A stretch of 64,000 nt of DNA from Achromobacter anxifer. GTDB lineage: Bacteria; Pseudomonadota; Gammaproteobacteria; Burkholderiales; Burkholderiaceae_B. The stretch's first letter is position 1. Each line of letters opens with the position of its first letter. This document shows, piece after piece, positions 9,001-15,710 of the stretch. The notes under the pieces are model-generated. The model saw nothing but the letters and a program-made list of their open reading frames with translations. It had not been told where the DNA came from and made no database searches. Position numbers and translations under genes: made by a program. Where the stretch lies: positions 310,001 through 374,000 of the forward strand of contig NZ_CAHLAR010000002.1 in the NCBI RefSeq assembly GCF_903652925.1, written 5' to 3'.

Positions 9001-9994
9001 GGTGTTCCGTGACGGGCTGACGGTGCTCAGCTGGCGCAAGGTATCCGACGTTCGTGATCCAGACTACGAGGTCAGGATCGGCGATTCCTGGTCGAATTCC
9101 CGGATCGTTGGTTCAACGCGCGCACAAGAGATGCTGGCGGTGGGCAATGGGAGCTACTGGGTAGCGGCCAGATTCAGGCTGTCAAATGGTCAGGTCGTTT
9201 ACGGGCCTGCGGCCGGCATAACGGTTTCCGGCGCGGTGCTGGTCAGGAATGTCCTGCTGACGCAAGACGAAGCTCCTGACTGGACTGGCACGGTATCCGG
9301 CGGCGCGGTGGTGTACGAGAACCAACTGACGCTCGCGGCGCTGGGCGATGTGCTGGCGAGCCCGGACCTGTTCGCCGAGTCGGATTTGCTGTGGCTTGGT
9401 GGGGTGGCCTCAGATGGAATCTACACGAATGCGGCTTCGGACCAAGTCGACATCGGGTATGTGACGCCTGTCCGCCTTGATTTCAGCATCGATTATCTGG
9501 CCATCAGTCAAGATGATGACCTATTGACGATCCCGGACTGGCTGGCGGCGGAAGACCTGCTCAATGGCTCAGCCCGACAGGCCATCACTGTTCGCCCGCA
9601 GATTCGAAGTGCTCAGGTGGCAGGGCAGTGGTCGGAGTGGGTGGACTTCGTTCCAGGGCTGATCAACGCGCGCTACTTCGATGTTCGGTTGTACTTCGCC
9701 ACTTCGAACGCGCGCATCTTGCCGTTCGTCAGGCATTTCGTGTGGACGATAGACGTGCCTGATCTTTTGCAGCGCGCCGAGTCTGTCTCTGTCCCGGTCG
9801 CGGGCATGCGGGTCACGTATCCCAAGCCCTTTCACGCACGGCCAAACCTGCAGATCACCATTCTGGACAGTCAAAACGGCGATCGCGCGGTCGTGCAGGA
9901 CGCGACGGCTGGCGCGACGGGCTTCGACGTCATTATTTTTAACGGCTCCACGGCGGTGGGGCGAAAGATTAACTGGATTGCACAGGGGTTTTGA
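6053..9994 (+). CDS. Tail tip/host specificity protein J
   Basis: A 1313-residue protein matching lambda gpJ in position and domain order. Residues 1-95 form a small ubiquitin-like region resembling gpI; residues about 98-152 form a long Gly/Ala-rich hydrophobic segment, also gpI-like; the central part, including the Tyr-Val-Leu-Asp-Arg segment near 590, fits the gpJ tip-attachment domain; fibronectin-like beta domains follow and the C-terminal 150 residues are probably receptor binding. The start is GTG 6053, which overlaps the K-like gene. The apparent fusion of I-like and J-like parts is a common arrangement in siphophages of this group. The host receptor cannot be read from the sequence. 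Confidence 0.9.
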   Translation: MEIVEKKPETVSVNPSLLVVRNPFVASAGRDAFCAPFLPGETLGRYCERLGVALPSRVVNVWHNGRPVPIGIWQRLIPRNGDQVVIRAKGEGGGGGGKVLRAVAMVALVVVSMGYGAALGGALGFTGAAAGAVGSGIIMMGGSLLINALIPMPTPTAAKLGAGQKYESSPTYAIQGGRNRPRPWEPMAIVFGEHKVVADIGAKPYSQYVGDTQFLNQIFHFGLQLNSVSLNDYRIGETPVLNFQGVQMQSSDPSTGGLTMFPGNVDTLQGFTLQAGVINTRTTPKDVTHISVEVASQLFYVNDSGAMESRTVELRLQYRPVGGAWVDIGLLNDATYATHYWAKMQIVSGPGGGDAGEGYTREQQIGFGSTNSADHTDGETFVIKPGYSFGGGDAGVTVVPPVMGVWRWKPHPFQVGQPWAGIAPDPLLGYSTTPGVRVTGGRQEPTRKTISWDVPVGMYEVRAWKVTADIQSSRESNQTAISQILCYQTDTADYSGQLRVALRIQASAQLNGAVDEFSAIATAWCSIWTGSDWQWAPTSNPAWWFLWFARGKLDNSGHRIYGGGMSDAQIDIEAIKAWGLWCHTNRLTFDYVLDRKMSTASVLQMIARAGRASMTYQTGKLGVIWDAADTPVTAMFGPFNVRAGSFKVAYINEGTVDEIVANFINKDAGWVMDEVRAKVPGVVATNNPLQLDLDGCVYADMAGREANLLAASQVWRRRQISWETDIEGMVCTRGDVVSFSHDLTVWGYSGRMMPGSGGTTIKLQNKVPSDGHGIAMLRDPDGNMKTVTVVSAVGDVDELTIISPLDGFPMPGAAGFEECAPFDWAWQFDPLATPGRRFKVSGVAPAGDGLRFEAVDDDPEYYACEDNPYAYTPPRDGALLVGVVFSISATEAIVNASSDQIRVTLTWALSREMPVLAVVFVNGVQRLAQNIEGRSTDLLVRTGDVITATVTPNGPTGTGTPRETTYVVQGLNAPLPPVEGLTTVFRDGLTVLSWRKVSDVRDPDYEVRIGDSWSNSRIVGSTRAQEMLAVGNGSYWVAARFRLSNGQVVYGPAAGITVSGAVLVRNVLLTQDEAPDWTGTVSGGAVVYENQLTLAALGDVLASPDLFAESDLLWLGGVASDGIYTNAASDQVDIGYVTPVRLDFSIDYLAISQDDDLLTIPDWLAAEDLLNGSARQAITVRPQIRSAQVAGQWSEWVDFVPGLINARYFDVRLYFATSNARILPFVRHFVWTIDVPDLLQRAESVSVPVAGMRVTYPKPFHARPNLQITILDSQNGDRAVVQDATAGATGFDVIIFNGSTAVGRKINWIAQGF

Positions 9995-9995
9995 C

Positions 9996-10847
9996 ATGCA
10001 AGATAACTCGCAGATTCCAACCACGCCGCCGTTGCCCGGCAACGTCGCGATTCCCGCGATCAACAGGGCCCTTCAGACGATAGCCACCGATTTTTCAGGG
10101 CCCAACGATCCGGCAGCGTTGGCGTGGCCGTACAGCTGCTGGGCTGATACCGCAAACCAGGTCTTGAAGCGCCGCAATGATTCGAACACGGCCTGGGTGA
10201 TCGAATCTGAATTGTTCAAGCGGGCGTATCCGACGACGGGCGGCATCATCAACGGCCAGGTGTCGGTCTACAAGGACAACCAGTCTGGCTTCGCCAATGC
10301 GGCCATCATCGCAGGCACGGCGAGTTCCACGGTCGGTGACGCCGTCATCTCGTTGGCGGTAAGCGGTGCCGACGCTGCACAGATTCTGCTATCGCGAGCT
10401 GACCCAACGGCAGTGAAGATCCTGGATGCCTCGGGATTGCCCAAGAATCTGGAGGTGAAGGCGGCCACGGCAGTGAATCACGCGGTGATCAAGTCCCAGA
10501 TGGATGCCGAACTTGCCACGAAGCAGCCGGCTGGGAGCTACGTTACCTCTACCAACACGACGCCTATTTCGGTGACCTGGGATGGCTCGCAGTTCCAGGC
10601 CGCGGGGGGAGGGGCATATCGGGGCGCGTTGTGGCATTCCGGGAACTTCGACCCGAACACGAAGGCGACGAAGGGCGCCCTTGTGCAGCACGACGGGGCG
10701 ATTGTTGAGGCGGGGCCGACCTACTTTATCCAGTTGGTCGATCCGAGTCAGGTGGACTTCCCGAACCCGTTTGTGATGATCGGGATGCGTCGGGTGAACA
10801 ATTCCGCGATCGTCTACCTGCGCGGCATTTCTCTGAAGATGATCTAG
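9996..10847 (+). CDS. Phage tail fibre/knob-type protein
   Basis: A 283-residue protein starting at ATG 9996 just after the J stop, with AGGGG upstream. The N-terminal 70 residues probably bind the tip; the centre is Ala/Thr/Ser-rich with repeated short strands; around residue 200 there is a Leu-Trp-His-Ser-Gly-Asn-Phe-Asp-Pro motif characteristic of pyocin-knob/tail-collar fibre regions. The last 60 residues are a compact beta domain. It likely contributes to adsorption with J. No collagen-like repeats or chaperone cleavage motif are seen. Fibre role: fairly sure; ligand: unknown. Confidence 0.75.
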   Translation: MQDNSQIPTTPPLPGNVAIPAINRALQTIATDFSGPNDPAALAWPYSCWADTANQVLKRRNDSNTAWVIESELFKRAYPTTGGIINGQVSVYKDNQSGFANAAIIAGTASSTVGDAVISLAVSGADAAQILLSRADPTAVKILDASGLPKNLEVKAATAVNHAVIKSQMDAELATKQPAGSYVTSTNTTPISVTWDGSQFQAAGGGAYRGALWHSGNFDPNTKATKGALVQHDGAIVEAGPTYFIQLVDPSQVDFPNPFVMIGMRRVNNSAIVYLRGISLKMI

Positions 10848-10856
10848 GGAGGAGCA

Positions 10857-11339
10857 ATGATTTCTCATGAACAAATGATTTTCTGCATCCAGCGTATCCA
10901 CCCGCAGATCACCGTGTATGACCACGGCCGCAAGTACTTCGTGGGAATGCCGGTGAGCGGGGACCAGCAGATCGAAGAGGCATTCATCATGGATTGGCGC
11001 TTCGACGACATCGAGCAGCCGACCTTCGACGAGATCATGGCGGTGTGGCGCAGCCCGGCAACGCAGGCGGCCTACGCGGAGCACGTCGCGAAGCTGGCCA
11101 TCCCGACCTCGGTGTCGTGGCGCCAGGCGAATCTGGCCATGCTGGAGGTCGGCAAGCTGGCCGACGTGGAAGCGCTGATCCAAGGCATCGCGGATCCTGT
11201 CGAAAAGCGCAAGGCCCAGATCGAATTCAACTCCCCGGTGTACGAGCGCTCCAGCGCATTCCTGCAGGCCATGTGGGCGCAAGTCGGTGGCACGGAAGCG
11301 CAGCTCGATGACCTTTTCGTCCTTGCCAGCCAGAAATAG
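10857..11339 (+). CDS. Tail fibre-associated protein of unknown function
   Basis: A 160-residue protein with a very strong ribosome binding site (GGGAGGAG) six bases from its ATG. The first 70 residues are a small alpha/beta domain; the C-terminal half has the pattern Ser-Trp-Arg-Gln-Ala-Asn-Leu-Ala-Met-Leu, then Val-Glu-Ala-Leu-Ile, then Ile-Glu-Phe-Asn, then Leu-Asp-Asp-Leu-Phe at the end. This arrangement is common in small proteins encoded right after fibre genes in tailed phages, where they may be fibre chaperones or baseplate-associated proteins. It is the last structural gene before a terminator. Confidence 0.6.
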   Translation: MISHEQMIFCIQRIHPQITVYDHGRKYFVGMPVSGDQQIEEAFIMDWRFDDIEQPTFDEIMAVWRSPATQAAYAEHVAKLAIPTSVSWRQANLAMLEVGKLADVEALIQGIADPVEKRKAQIEFNSPVYERSSAFLQAMWAQVGGTEAQLDDLFVLASQK

Positions 11340-11368
11340 CCGGCGATCGATTACCGGACTCGCATCGT

Positions 11369-11390
11369 GCCCCTTCGCTGGGGCTTTTTT
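11369..11390 (+). terminator. Terminator between the tail and lysis modules
   Basis: Stem GCCCC (11369-11373) with GGGGC (11380-11384), 6-base loop, then six T. It separates the last tail gene from the lysis cassette, whose first gene starts about 20 bases downstream. Confidence 0.8.
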
Positions 11391-11409
11391 ACGTCTATAG
11401 GGGACGCGA

Positions 11410-11718
11410 TTGAACATCCAAGACTTCGACGCCCTTGCGGCAAAGTTCGCCGGCGTGCTCGGCGCGGCCATTTCCATGCGCTACCTGCAGGGGTCTTGGC
11501 CGGCGCGGCTGAGCATGGCCATCAGTGGTTCGCTGGTGGCGTATTACGCCTCGCCGTATCTGTCGCTGCTGCTGGGCATCCCGGAAGGCCTGGCGGGCTT
11601 TCTGACCGGCATGTTCGGCATGGCCATCGTGTCGCGCGCATGGGAGGCCGTGCAGGCGGCGCCCATCGGCGCGCTGTGGCAGGCCGTGATCGACCGCGTG
11701 CGCGGTAAAGGGGCGTGA
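11410..11718 (+). CDS. Putative holin (small membrane protein)
   Basis: A 102-residue protein with TTG as start; AGGGGA lies five bases upstream, and no better ATG exists in frame near it. Two hydrophobic stretches (about residues 35-55 and 57-75) could cross the membrane, followed by an amphipathic basic C-terminus ending Arg-Val-Arg-Gly-Lys-Gly-Ala. It opens a cassette containing an endolysin and Rz/Rz1, so a holin forming membrane lesions is the natural inference. No family-specific motif is visible; the neighbouring 92-residue membrane protein could be the holin instead. Confidence 0.6.
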   Translation: MNIQDFDALAAKFAGVLGAAISMRYLQGSWPARLSMAISGSLVAYYASPYLSLLLGIPEGLAGFLTGMFGMAIVSRAWEAVQAAPIGALWQAVIDRVRGKGA

Positions 11719-11719
11719 C

Positions 11720-11998
11720 ATGGACGGCTCTATCTATCTGACGCTGTGGGCGGTGCTGGCGTTCGTCTGCTGGCTGGTCGTAGCCGGCGGCGCTGGGCTG
11801 GCGGTATTCGCCCGCTCGGTGAAGGACACCACGCTGGAGCGCATCGGCCTGTCGGCACTTTGCCTCACCGCTACGGGCGCGGCCTGCCGAGTCTTCGTTG
11901 CTGGGTGGGCGAGCGCGGGTGACGCGATGCTTGCCGCGTCCGCCGCTTTCTATGTCGCCGCGGTGACGGCGAAGCACATTCGGAGACCGAATCAATGA
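11720..11998 (+). CDS. Second small membrane protein of the lysis cassette (holin or antiholin)
   Basis: A 92-residue protein beginning two bases after the previous stop. It has three hydrophobic segments at about residues 6-28, 42-60 and 66-84, with a short positively charged tail. Paired small membrane proteins ahead of an endolysin are usual in lysis cassettes, one acting as holin and one as antiholin or pinholin. Its stop overlaps the endolysin ATG (ATGA), indicating coupled translation. Which of the two is the holin cannot be decided from sequence. Confidence 0.55.
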   Translation: MDGSIYLTLWAVLAFVCWLVVAGGAGLAVFARSVKDTTLERIGLSALCLTATGAACRVFVAGWASAGDAMLAASAAFYVAAVTAKHIRRPNQ

Positions 11999-12405
11999 GC
12001 ACCTTTCAACTGTCCCAGCGCAGCCTGACGCGGCTGGCCGGCGTCCATCCCGACCTGGTCGAGATCGTGAAGCTGGCCATCCAGCGCACGACGGTGGACT
12101 TCACGGTGGTGGAGGGTGTGCGCACAGTCGCGCAGCAGCGCGAGTACGTCGCGCGGGGTGCCAGCCAGACCATGGCCAGCTACCACTTGCCGCAGGCGGA
12201 TGGCCTTGGGCACGCCGTCGACCTGGCGCCGCTGGTGGCCGGGGCGATTCCCTGGAACAACTGGCAGGCCTTCGCCGACCTAGCCGCAGTGGTCAAGGCC
12301 TGCGCCGCAGAGCTGGGCGTGCCGGTGGAATGGGGCGGCGACTGGAAGTCGTTCAAGGACGGCCCGCACTTCCAGATCCCGCGCGACTGGAAGGGGCGGC
12401 CATGA
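11995..12405 (+). CDS. Endolysin, M15-family zinc peptidase
   Basis: A 136-residue single-domain protein with the metal-binding signature of M15 L-alanyl-D-glutamate/D-Ala-D-Ala peptidases: Ser62-Tyr-His64, then Gly-His-Ala-Val-Asp76, and Gly-Pro-His125-Phe near the end. No signal peptide is present, so export through the holin lesion is expected. It would cut peptidoglycan peptide stems at the end of infection. It overlaps both neighbours (4 bases upstream, 4 bases with Rz). The insertion between His64 and Gly72 is a variant seen in many proteobacterial phage members. Confidence 0.88.
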   Translation: MSTFQLSQRSLTRLAGVHPDLVEIVKLAIQRTTVDFTVVEGVRTVAQQREYVARGASQTMASYHLPQADGLGHAVDLAPLVAGAIPWNNWQAFADLAAVVKACAAELGVPVEWGGDWKSFKDGPHFQIPRDWKGRP

Positions 12406-12803
12406 ACCCGCTGCTGCGTGCCGTCGTGCCCTATGCAATTGGCGCTGCCCTGGTGGTGGTCGCGGTCCTGGGCGTGCGCTGGTATGGCGCCAGCCAGTAC
12501 CAGGCCGGCATCGACCAGGCGAACGCCGATCACGCCATGGCAGAACTCACCGAGTTCAAGGCACAGACCGGCCGCCTGGCCGGGATCTCCAGCACCCTGG
12601 AGGATGCTCTGGTGGCGCTGCGCGACGCCAAGCCCAAGACCATCGAGAGGTATACCCGTGTCGAAGTTCAGAGCCCTTTGCCTGCTGGCTGCCGCATTGA
12701 CGCTGACCGGCTGCAGCACATCAACGAAGCTGGCCGCGTGGCCAATACTGCCAGCCAACCTGGCTCAGCCGTGCCCATCGGTGCCCGAGGTGACCAGCGA
12801 TAG
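12402..12803 (+). CDS. Rz-like inner-membrane spanin subunit
   Basis: A 133-residue protein with one N-terminal membrane anchor (about residues 5-26) and a charged helical periplasmic part (residues 40-85), the usual i-spanin layout. A second, lipoprotein-coding frame lies inside and beyond its 3' half, as in lambda Rz/Rz1. It starts at ATG 12402, overlapping the endolysin stop. Together with Rz1 it would fuse inner and outer membranes in the last lysis step. Confidence 0.82.
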   Translation: MNPLLRAVVPYAIGAALVVVAVLGVRWYGASQYQAGIDQANADHAMAELTEFKAQTGRLAGISSTLEDALVALRDAKPKTIERYTRVEVQSPLPAGCRIDADRLQHINEAGRVANTASQPGSAVPIGARGDQR

Positions 12804-12909
12804 CTGGGACGACTTCGCCCGCAGCTACATCGCGCTGGCGATCCAGTACGGGGAGTGCGCCGCCCGGCATCAGGCCATGGTAGACGCTTGGCAGAAGCCT
12901 AAGCAGTAG
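12658..12909 (+). CDS. Rz1-like outer-membrane spanin lipoprotein
   Basis: An 83-residue protein in the +1 frame relative to Rz, starting at GTG 12658 with GAGAGG seven bases upstream. The N-terminus has a short positive segment, a hydrophobic core and the lipobox Leu-Thr-Gly-Cys, so it should be an outer-membrane lipoprotein. It overlaps Rz by 146 bases and then extends past it. The mature part carries several Pro residues, as in other Rz1 proteins. Its last 11 bases overlap, in antisense, the end of the first acyltransferase gene. Confidence 0.82.
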   Translation: MSKFRALCLLAAALTLTGCSTSTKLAAWPILPANLAQPCPSVPEVTSDSWDDFARSYIALAIQYGECAARHQAMVDAWQKPKQ

Positions 12910-13978
12910 CCGGAACTGCTGCAGGCTGGGCGGCGACCTTCTTTTTGCTGCCCAGCTTCCGCAGGAAGTTCCGGGACGGCCGCTCAATCAAGTAGTAGGA
13001 GATTGTGGCCGTGCAGATGGCCAGCGAAATCTTGTCGGCCAGTCGCAGACCCACAATCTCGTTGGACATGACCACGTTCAGCAAGAAGTGCGTCAAGTAC
13101 AGGGAGTAGGAGATCTCGCCCAGGAACACGGAAACCCGATTCCCGAAAAGAAGGCGCCCCAAACCCTTATCGCACAGCAGCCCAGCGATGATGAGCAGCG
13201 CGCCACAGGTCATGATCCACGATTGAAACGGGACCGTGCAGGCGTAACCGAGGACGCCGATACCCGCGACAACCATCGCATCCGATACGAGGGTAGGGAG
13301 CTTGTTGATGTCCTGCACGACGCGGTAGAGAGCCACGCCCGCGATGAATACGGATGTGAACTGAACCAGGAAATTTCCGTGGGACAGGACAATGTTGCTC
13401 GTATCGACGCCGGCAGCCTGCAAGAGGCCGATATGCGGCATCTTCATCAGGATCCAGACCATGGCGGCCATGACTGCGGCGGCGAACACCTTGGGCAGCT
13501 TGAACAGGATCAGCGCTGCGAATGGGAACCAGATATAGGCAAACATTTCCACGCTGATCGTCCAAGACAGCGCGTTCCATGAAAACTGGTTAACGAAGCC
13601 CCAGGCCTGGATCAGCAGCAAATTCAGGCCGAAGGTGAATGCCGTTTCGTTGGGAGTGCGCAGCGGGTATCCCGCTTCCATCAAGGCCAGGAATGCTAGC
13701 AGCGTAACTAGATGCAGAGGGTAGATCCGGGCCACTCGTTTGTAGAAGTAACTGCCGTAGGCGCCGAGATTGACCGACTTCCGGAACTCCGGATAGACGT
13801 GGGCCATCACGAATCCGCTCAGGACCAGGAACACAATTACGCCGGAAAAGCCGTATAGCAAGATCTGCATGAAAAGCCCTTCGCCTTTCATGCCGCCTCC
13901 CCAGGTGTAGTGCATTAGGACAACCCAGAGCGCCGCGTAGCCGCGGATACCTGTGAGAGCCGGGATATTTTTTATCAT
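12899..13978 (-). CDS. Acyltransferase-3 family membrane protein (prophage cargo)
   Basis: A 359-residue polytopic protein with the acyltransferase-3 pattern: N-terminal Leu-Thr-Gly-Ile-Arg-Gly-Tyr-Ala-Ala, His in the first helix (Leu-Met-His-Tyr), the Arg-Ile-Tyr-Pro-Leu-His loop near residue 86 and about ten membrane segments. Members acetylate O-antigen or other surface glycans using cytoplasmic acyl donors. It is on the strand opposite to the late genes and has visibly more A/T than the host genes, typical of a cargo (moron) gene. Serotype conversion or blocking of superinfection is an inference. The C-terminal tail is Ala/Pro/Lys-rich. Confidence 0.88.
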   Translation of the reverse strand: MIKNIPALTGIRGYAALWVVLMHYTWGGGMKGEGLFMQILLYGFSGVIVFLVLSGFVMAHVYPEFRKSVNLGAYGSYFYKRVARIYPLHLVTLLAFLALMEAGYPLRTPNETAFTFGLNLLLIQAWGFVNQFSWNALSWTISVEMFAYIWFPFAALILFKLPKVFAAAVMAAMVWILMKMPHIGLLQAAGVDTSNIVLSHGNFLVQFTSVFIAGVALYRVVQDINKLPTLVSDAMVVAGIGVLGYACTVPFQSWIMTCGALLIIAGLLCDKGLGRLLFGNRVSVFLGEISYSLYLTHFLLNVVMSNEIVGLRLADKISLAICTATISYYLIERPSRNFLRKLGSKKKVAAQPAAVPATA

Positions 13979-14042
13979 TTCTTATCTCTACCAGCACAAC
14001 ATTTGGTTCGGAGGATGGGGTCAGAGTTGGAAGGCACTTCCT

Positions 14043-15173
14043 TCAAGTTTTGATGGGAGTGGGGGAGCCCAATCTGGCCTCGGCGAAAGTGGCACCTTGG
14101 CGCGTCCTTTTGCTCCAGCGTAAGAACGGTCTCTCGACTCCCAGATGAATGCCGAGTGCGGCCAGGTACGAGGCCAGCGATGCCCCAGCTATGGCTGCCA
14201 CAGGTTCAGCTCCCATTTCCACTAGTACATACATGATGGCGTAGCCAAACAAGGCATGAACTACATAAAGCGGATAACTGATGTCGGCGAAATGGCCGAG
14301 GAGTCTGTTGCTCGTGAAGCGAGTTCTCAGCAGATAGCAAATATGAAAGACGGCAATGGCGACCATGTATCCGGACATCCATTGGTAGGTGTACTCAGCA
14401 CGTTGTGCGATCCACAGCCATAAGATCGGGATCAGGATACATACTAACAACTGCAGGCTCCGGAACTGGGCGGCGGTGACTCTGTTGTTCAGCAATGAGT
14501 AGTAAGCCATTCCAAGCAGTAGCAGCAGGCCGGACGCAATCTGCACTCCGACCGCGTAACCTTCAAATTTGAATGCCCAACTCGCTAGGGATGCAACCAC
14601 GAGCATCGCGATGATGTGTCGAGGGAAGTCAAACCGCATGGCCTTGGCGCCCAACACGCAAAGAACCAAGTAGAAATATATTTCAACTTCCAGCGTCCAA
14701 CTTATGCCGTCGATACGGGACACGCCTGCTGGCGCGCGGGTAACGATGCCAAAGTGGGCAAGTATGCCAAGCAATGAGAAGTTAAAACCGTTCCCTTTGT
14801 ACATCGAGAGCGCGTATAGCATGAGCATGGCGAACGAGAAGCCGGCTATATAGACCGGATATATCCGGAGCCCCCGTCTGTACAGGAAATCTCGCTTGCT
14901 GCTATTTTGCATGGAAAACGGAATCACCATGCCGCTGATGATGAAGAAGATGCCCACCCCGAACTGGCCCAGGACGATGCAGTAATCGCCGACGAATGAC
15001 AGGAAATCAGACCTCTCCGGGAGGGTTGCCAGCTTTGGAACGCCAAGCAGGTCGCATATCAGGGGATTCATGACCCAGAAAATGCCGGCGAAGTGGGATA
15101 AAAGCACCGATATGGCGGCAAAGCCACGTAGTGTATTGGCGAATTCCAGCCTTCCTGCGTTTGGAGGGGACAT
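14043..15173 (-). CDS. Second acyltransferase-3 family membrane protein (prophage cargo)
   Basis: A 376-residue protein of the same family as its neighbour but clearly divergent. It shows Asn-Thr-Leu-Arg-Gly-Phe-Ala-Ala at residues 13-20, a conserved His in the first helix, Arg-Gly-Leu-Arg-Ile-Tyr-Pro-Val-Tyr near 100 and Trp-Thr-Leu-Glu-Val-Glu near 155. Around ten membrane helices are evident. It lies 64 bases upstream of the first acyltransferase on the same strand, so the two are probably cotranscribed. Codon use is more A/T-rich than in the chromosome. It may modify a different sugar or position, or the two may act on the same polymer. Confidence 0.88.
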   Translation of the reverse strand: MSPPNAGRLEFANTLRGFAAISVLLSHFAGIFWVMNPLICDLLGVPKLATLPERSDFLSFVGDYCIVLGQFGVGIFFIISGMVIPFSMQNSSKRDFLYRRGLRIYPVYIAGFSFAMLMLYALSMYKGNGFNFSLLGILAHFGIVTRAPAGVSRIDGISWTLEVEIYFYLVLCVLGAKAMRFDFPRHIIAMLVVASLASWAFKFEGYAVGVQIASGLLLLLGMAYYSLLNNRVTAAQFRSLQLLVCILIPILWLWIAQRAEYTYQWMSGYMVAIAVFHICYLLRTRFTSNRLLGHFADISYPLYVVHALFGYAIMYVLVEMGAEPVAAIAGASLASYLAALGIHLGVERPFLRWSKRTRQGATFAEARLGSPTPIKT

Positions 15174-15292
15174 ACGATTCTCTCGTTACTTGGTCTGCTA
15201 CTTTTTGGCGCGCATTAGTTTAACCTGGTCTATATTTGGATCGTTTTGTTACAGTTAATGGCGGCGCTACCCGGACCCGCGAGGTGACACAA

Positions 15293-15553
15293 CTAGGGAG
15301 GGTGCCCTTGCCGCTTCAGAGGGAAAACCGCTGTCGCAACATAGGTCCGCTGAGCGGCTGGCTTGATTTCATCGTCGGCGCCGGGCTCCCTCAGCCAGCT
15401 AGAGCAGCCGTCATCGGGGAAGGATGGGGAGATAGGGAACTGCGGATCCCTACGGCAATAGGGGCGCCGTCCTTCATCGGATGTCTCGCCGTGAAAGTGC
15501 GTACAAGTCCAGCAGCAGCCGGGGTTGCGTGAGGGGTCTTTGAAGTAGGGCAT
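15293..15553 (-). CDS. Small Cys-rich phage-associated protein, function unknown
   Basis: An 86-residue protein with Cys-Cys-Trp-Thr-Cys-Thr-His-Phe-His near residue 13, a Cys-Arg-Arg at about 33 and Asp-Gly-Cys-Ser-Ser-Trp-Leu-Arg-Glu-Pro-Gly near 49, so it may bind one zinc. I recall similar short Cys/His proteins ending in Trp-x-Arg-Glu-Pro-Gly in betaproteobacterial prophages, but no function is established. It is the outermost recognisable prophage gene. Bases 15174-15292 upstream of the acyltransferases hold no further gene and probably carry their promoter. Confidence 0.6.
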   Translation of the reverse strand: MPYFKDPSRNPGCCWTCTHFHGETSDEGRRPYCRRDPQFPISPSFPDDGCSSWLREPGADDEIKPAAQRTYVATAVFPLKRQGHPP

Positions 15554-15582
15554 GGTTAGCTGTGCAAAAACCCAGTTTACCG

Positions 15583-15657
15583 CTGTCTAAAACTCGCCTA
15601 CTGTGCTTTGCATATCAACGACTTACAAGCGCTAAATTGCGCATTTATATTAGACAG
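15583..15657. repeat. Inverted repeat in the prophage/chromosome junction region
   Basis: CTGTCTAA at 15583-15590 is repeated inverted as TTAGACAG at 15650-15657, 59 bases apart, in the AT-rich gene-free stretch (15554-15710) between the last phage-type gene and formamidase. Such spaced inverted repeats are compatible with integrase arm sites or with a regulator site for formamidase. There is no tRNA here. The attachment core itself was not identified. Confidence 0.35.
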
Positions 15658-15710
15658 TCGAAGATAGAAATTTCTGTTTTATCAACACCTTGCGTTGGAG
15701 ATGAAAGAGA

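Larger units (their letters stand above)
1..15650. mobile_element. Right-hand part of a siphophage prophage
   Basis: The first 15.6 kb carry an ordered late region: tail completion, tail tube, G/GT, tape measure, M, L, K-like, J, fibre, lysis genes and then minus-strand cargo genes. Gene order follows the lambda tail module. The left part (integrase, repressor, replication, packaging, head) is outside the window, so it cannot be said whether the prophage is complete. The right boundary is placed in the gene-free segment between the last phage-type gene (ends 15553) and formamidase (starts 15711); the exact attR is not identified. Confidence 0.9.

Noticed and set aside
9996-11339. Possible diversity-generating retroelement at the fibre gene, as in Bordetella phage BPP-1
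   Set aside because: No reverse transcriptase gene, no template/variable repeat pair and no C-type lectin-like fibre end were seen.
15600-15710. Sigma-54 promoter before formamidase
   Set aside because: A TTGC occurs near 15690, but the GG of the -24 element is missing at the right distance.
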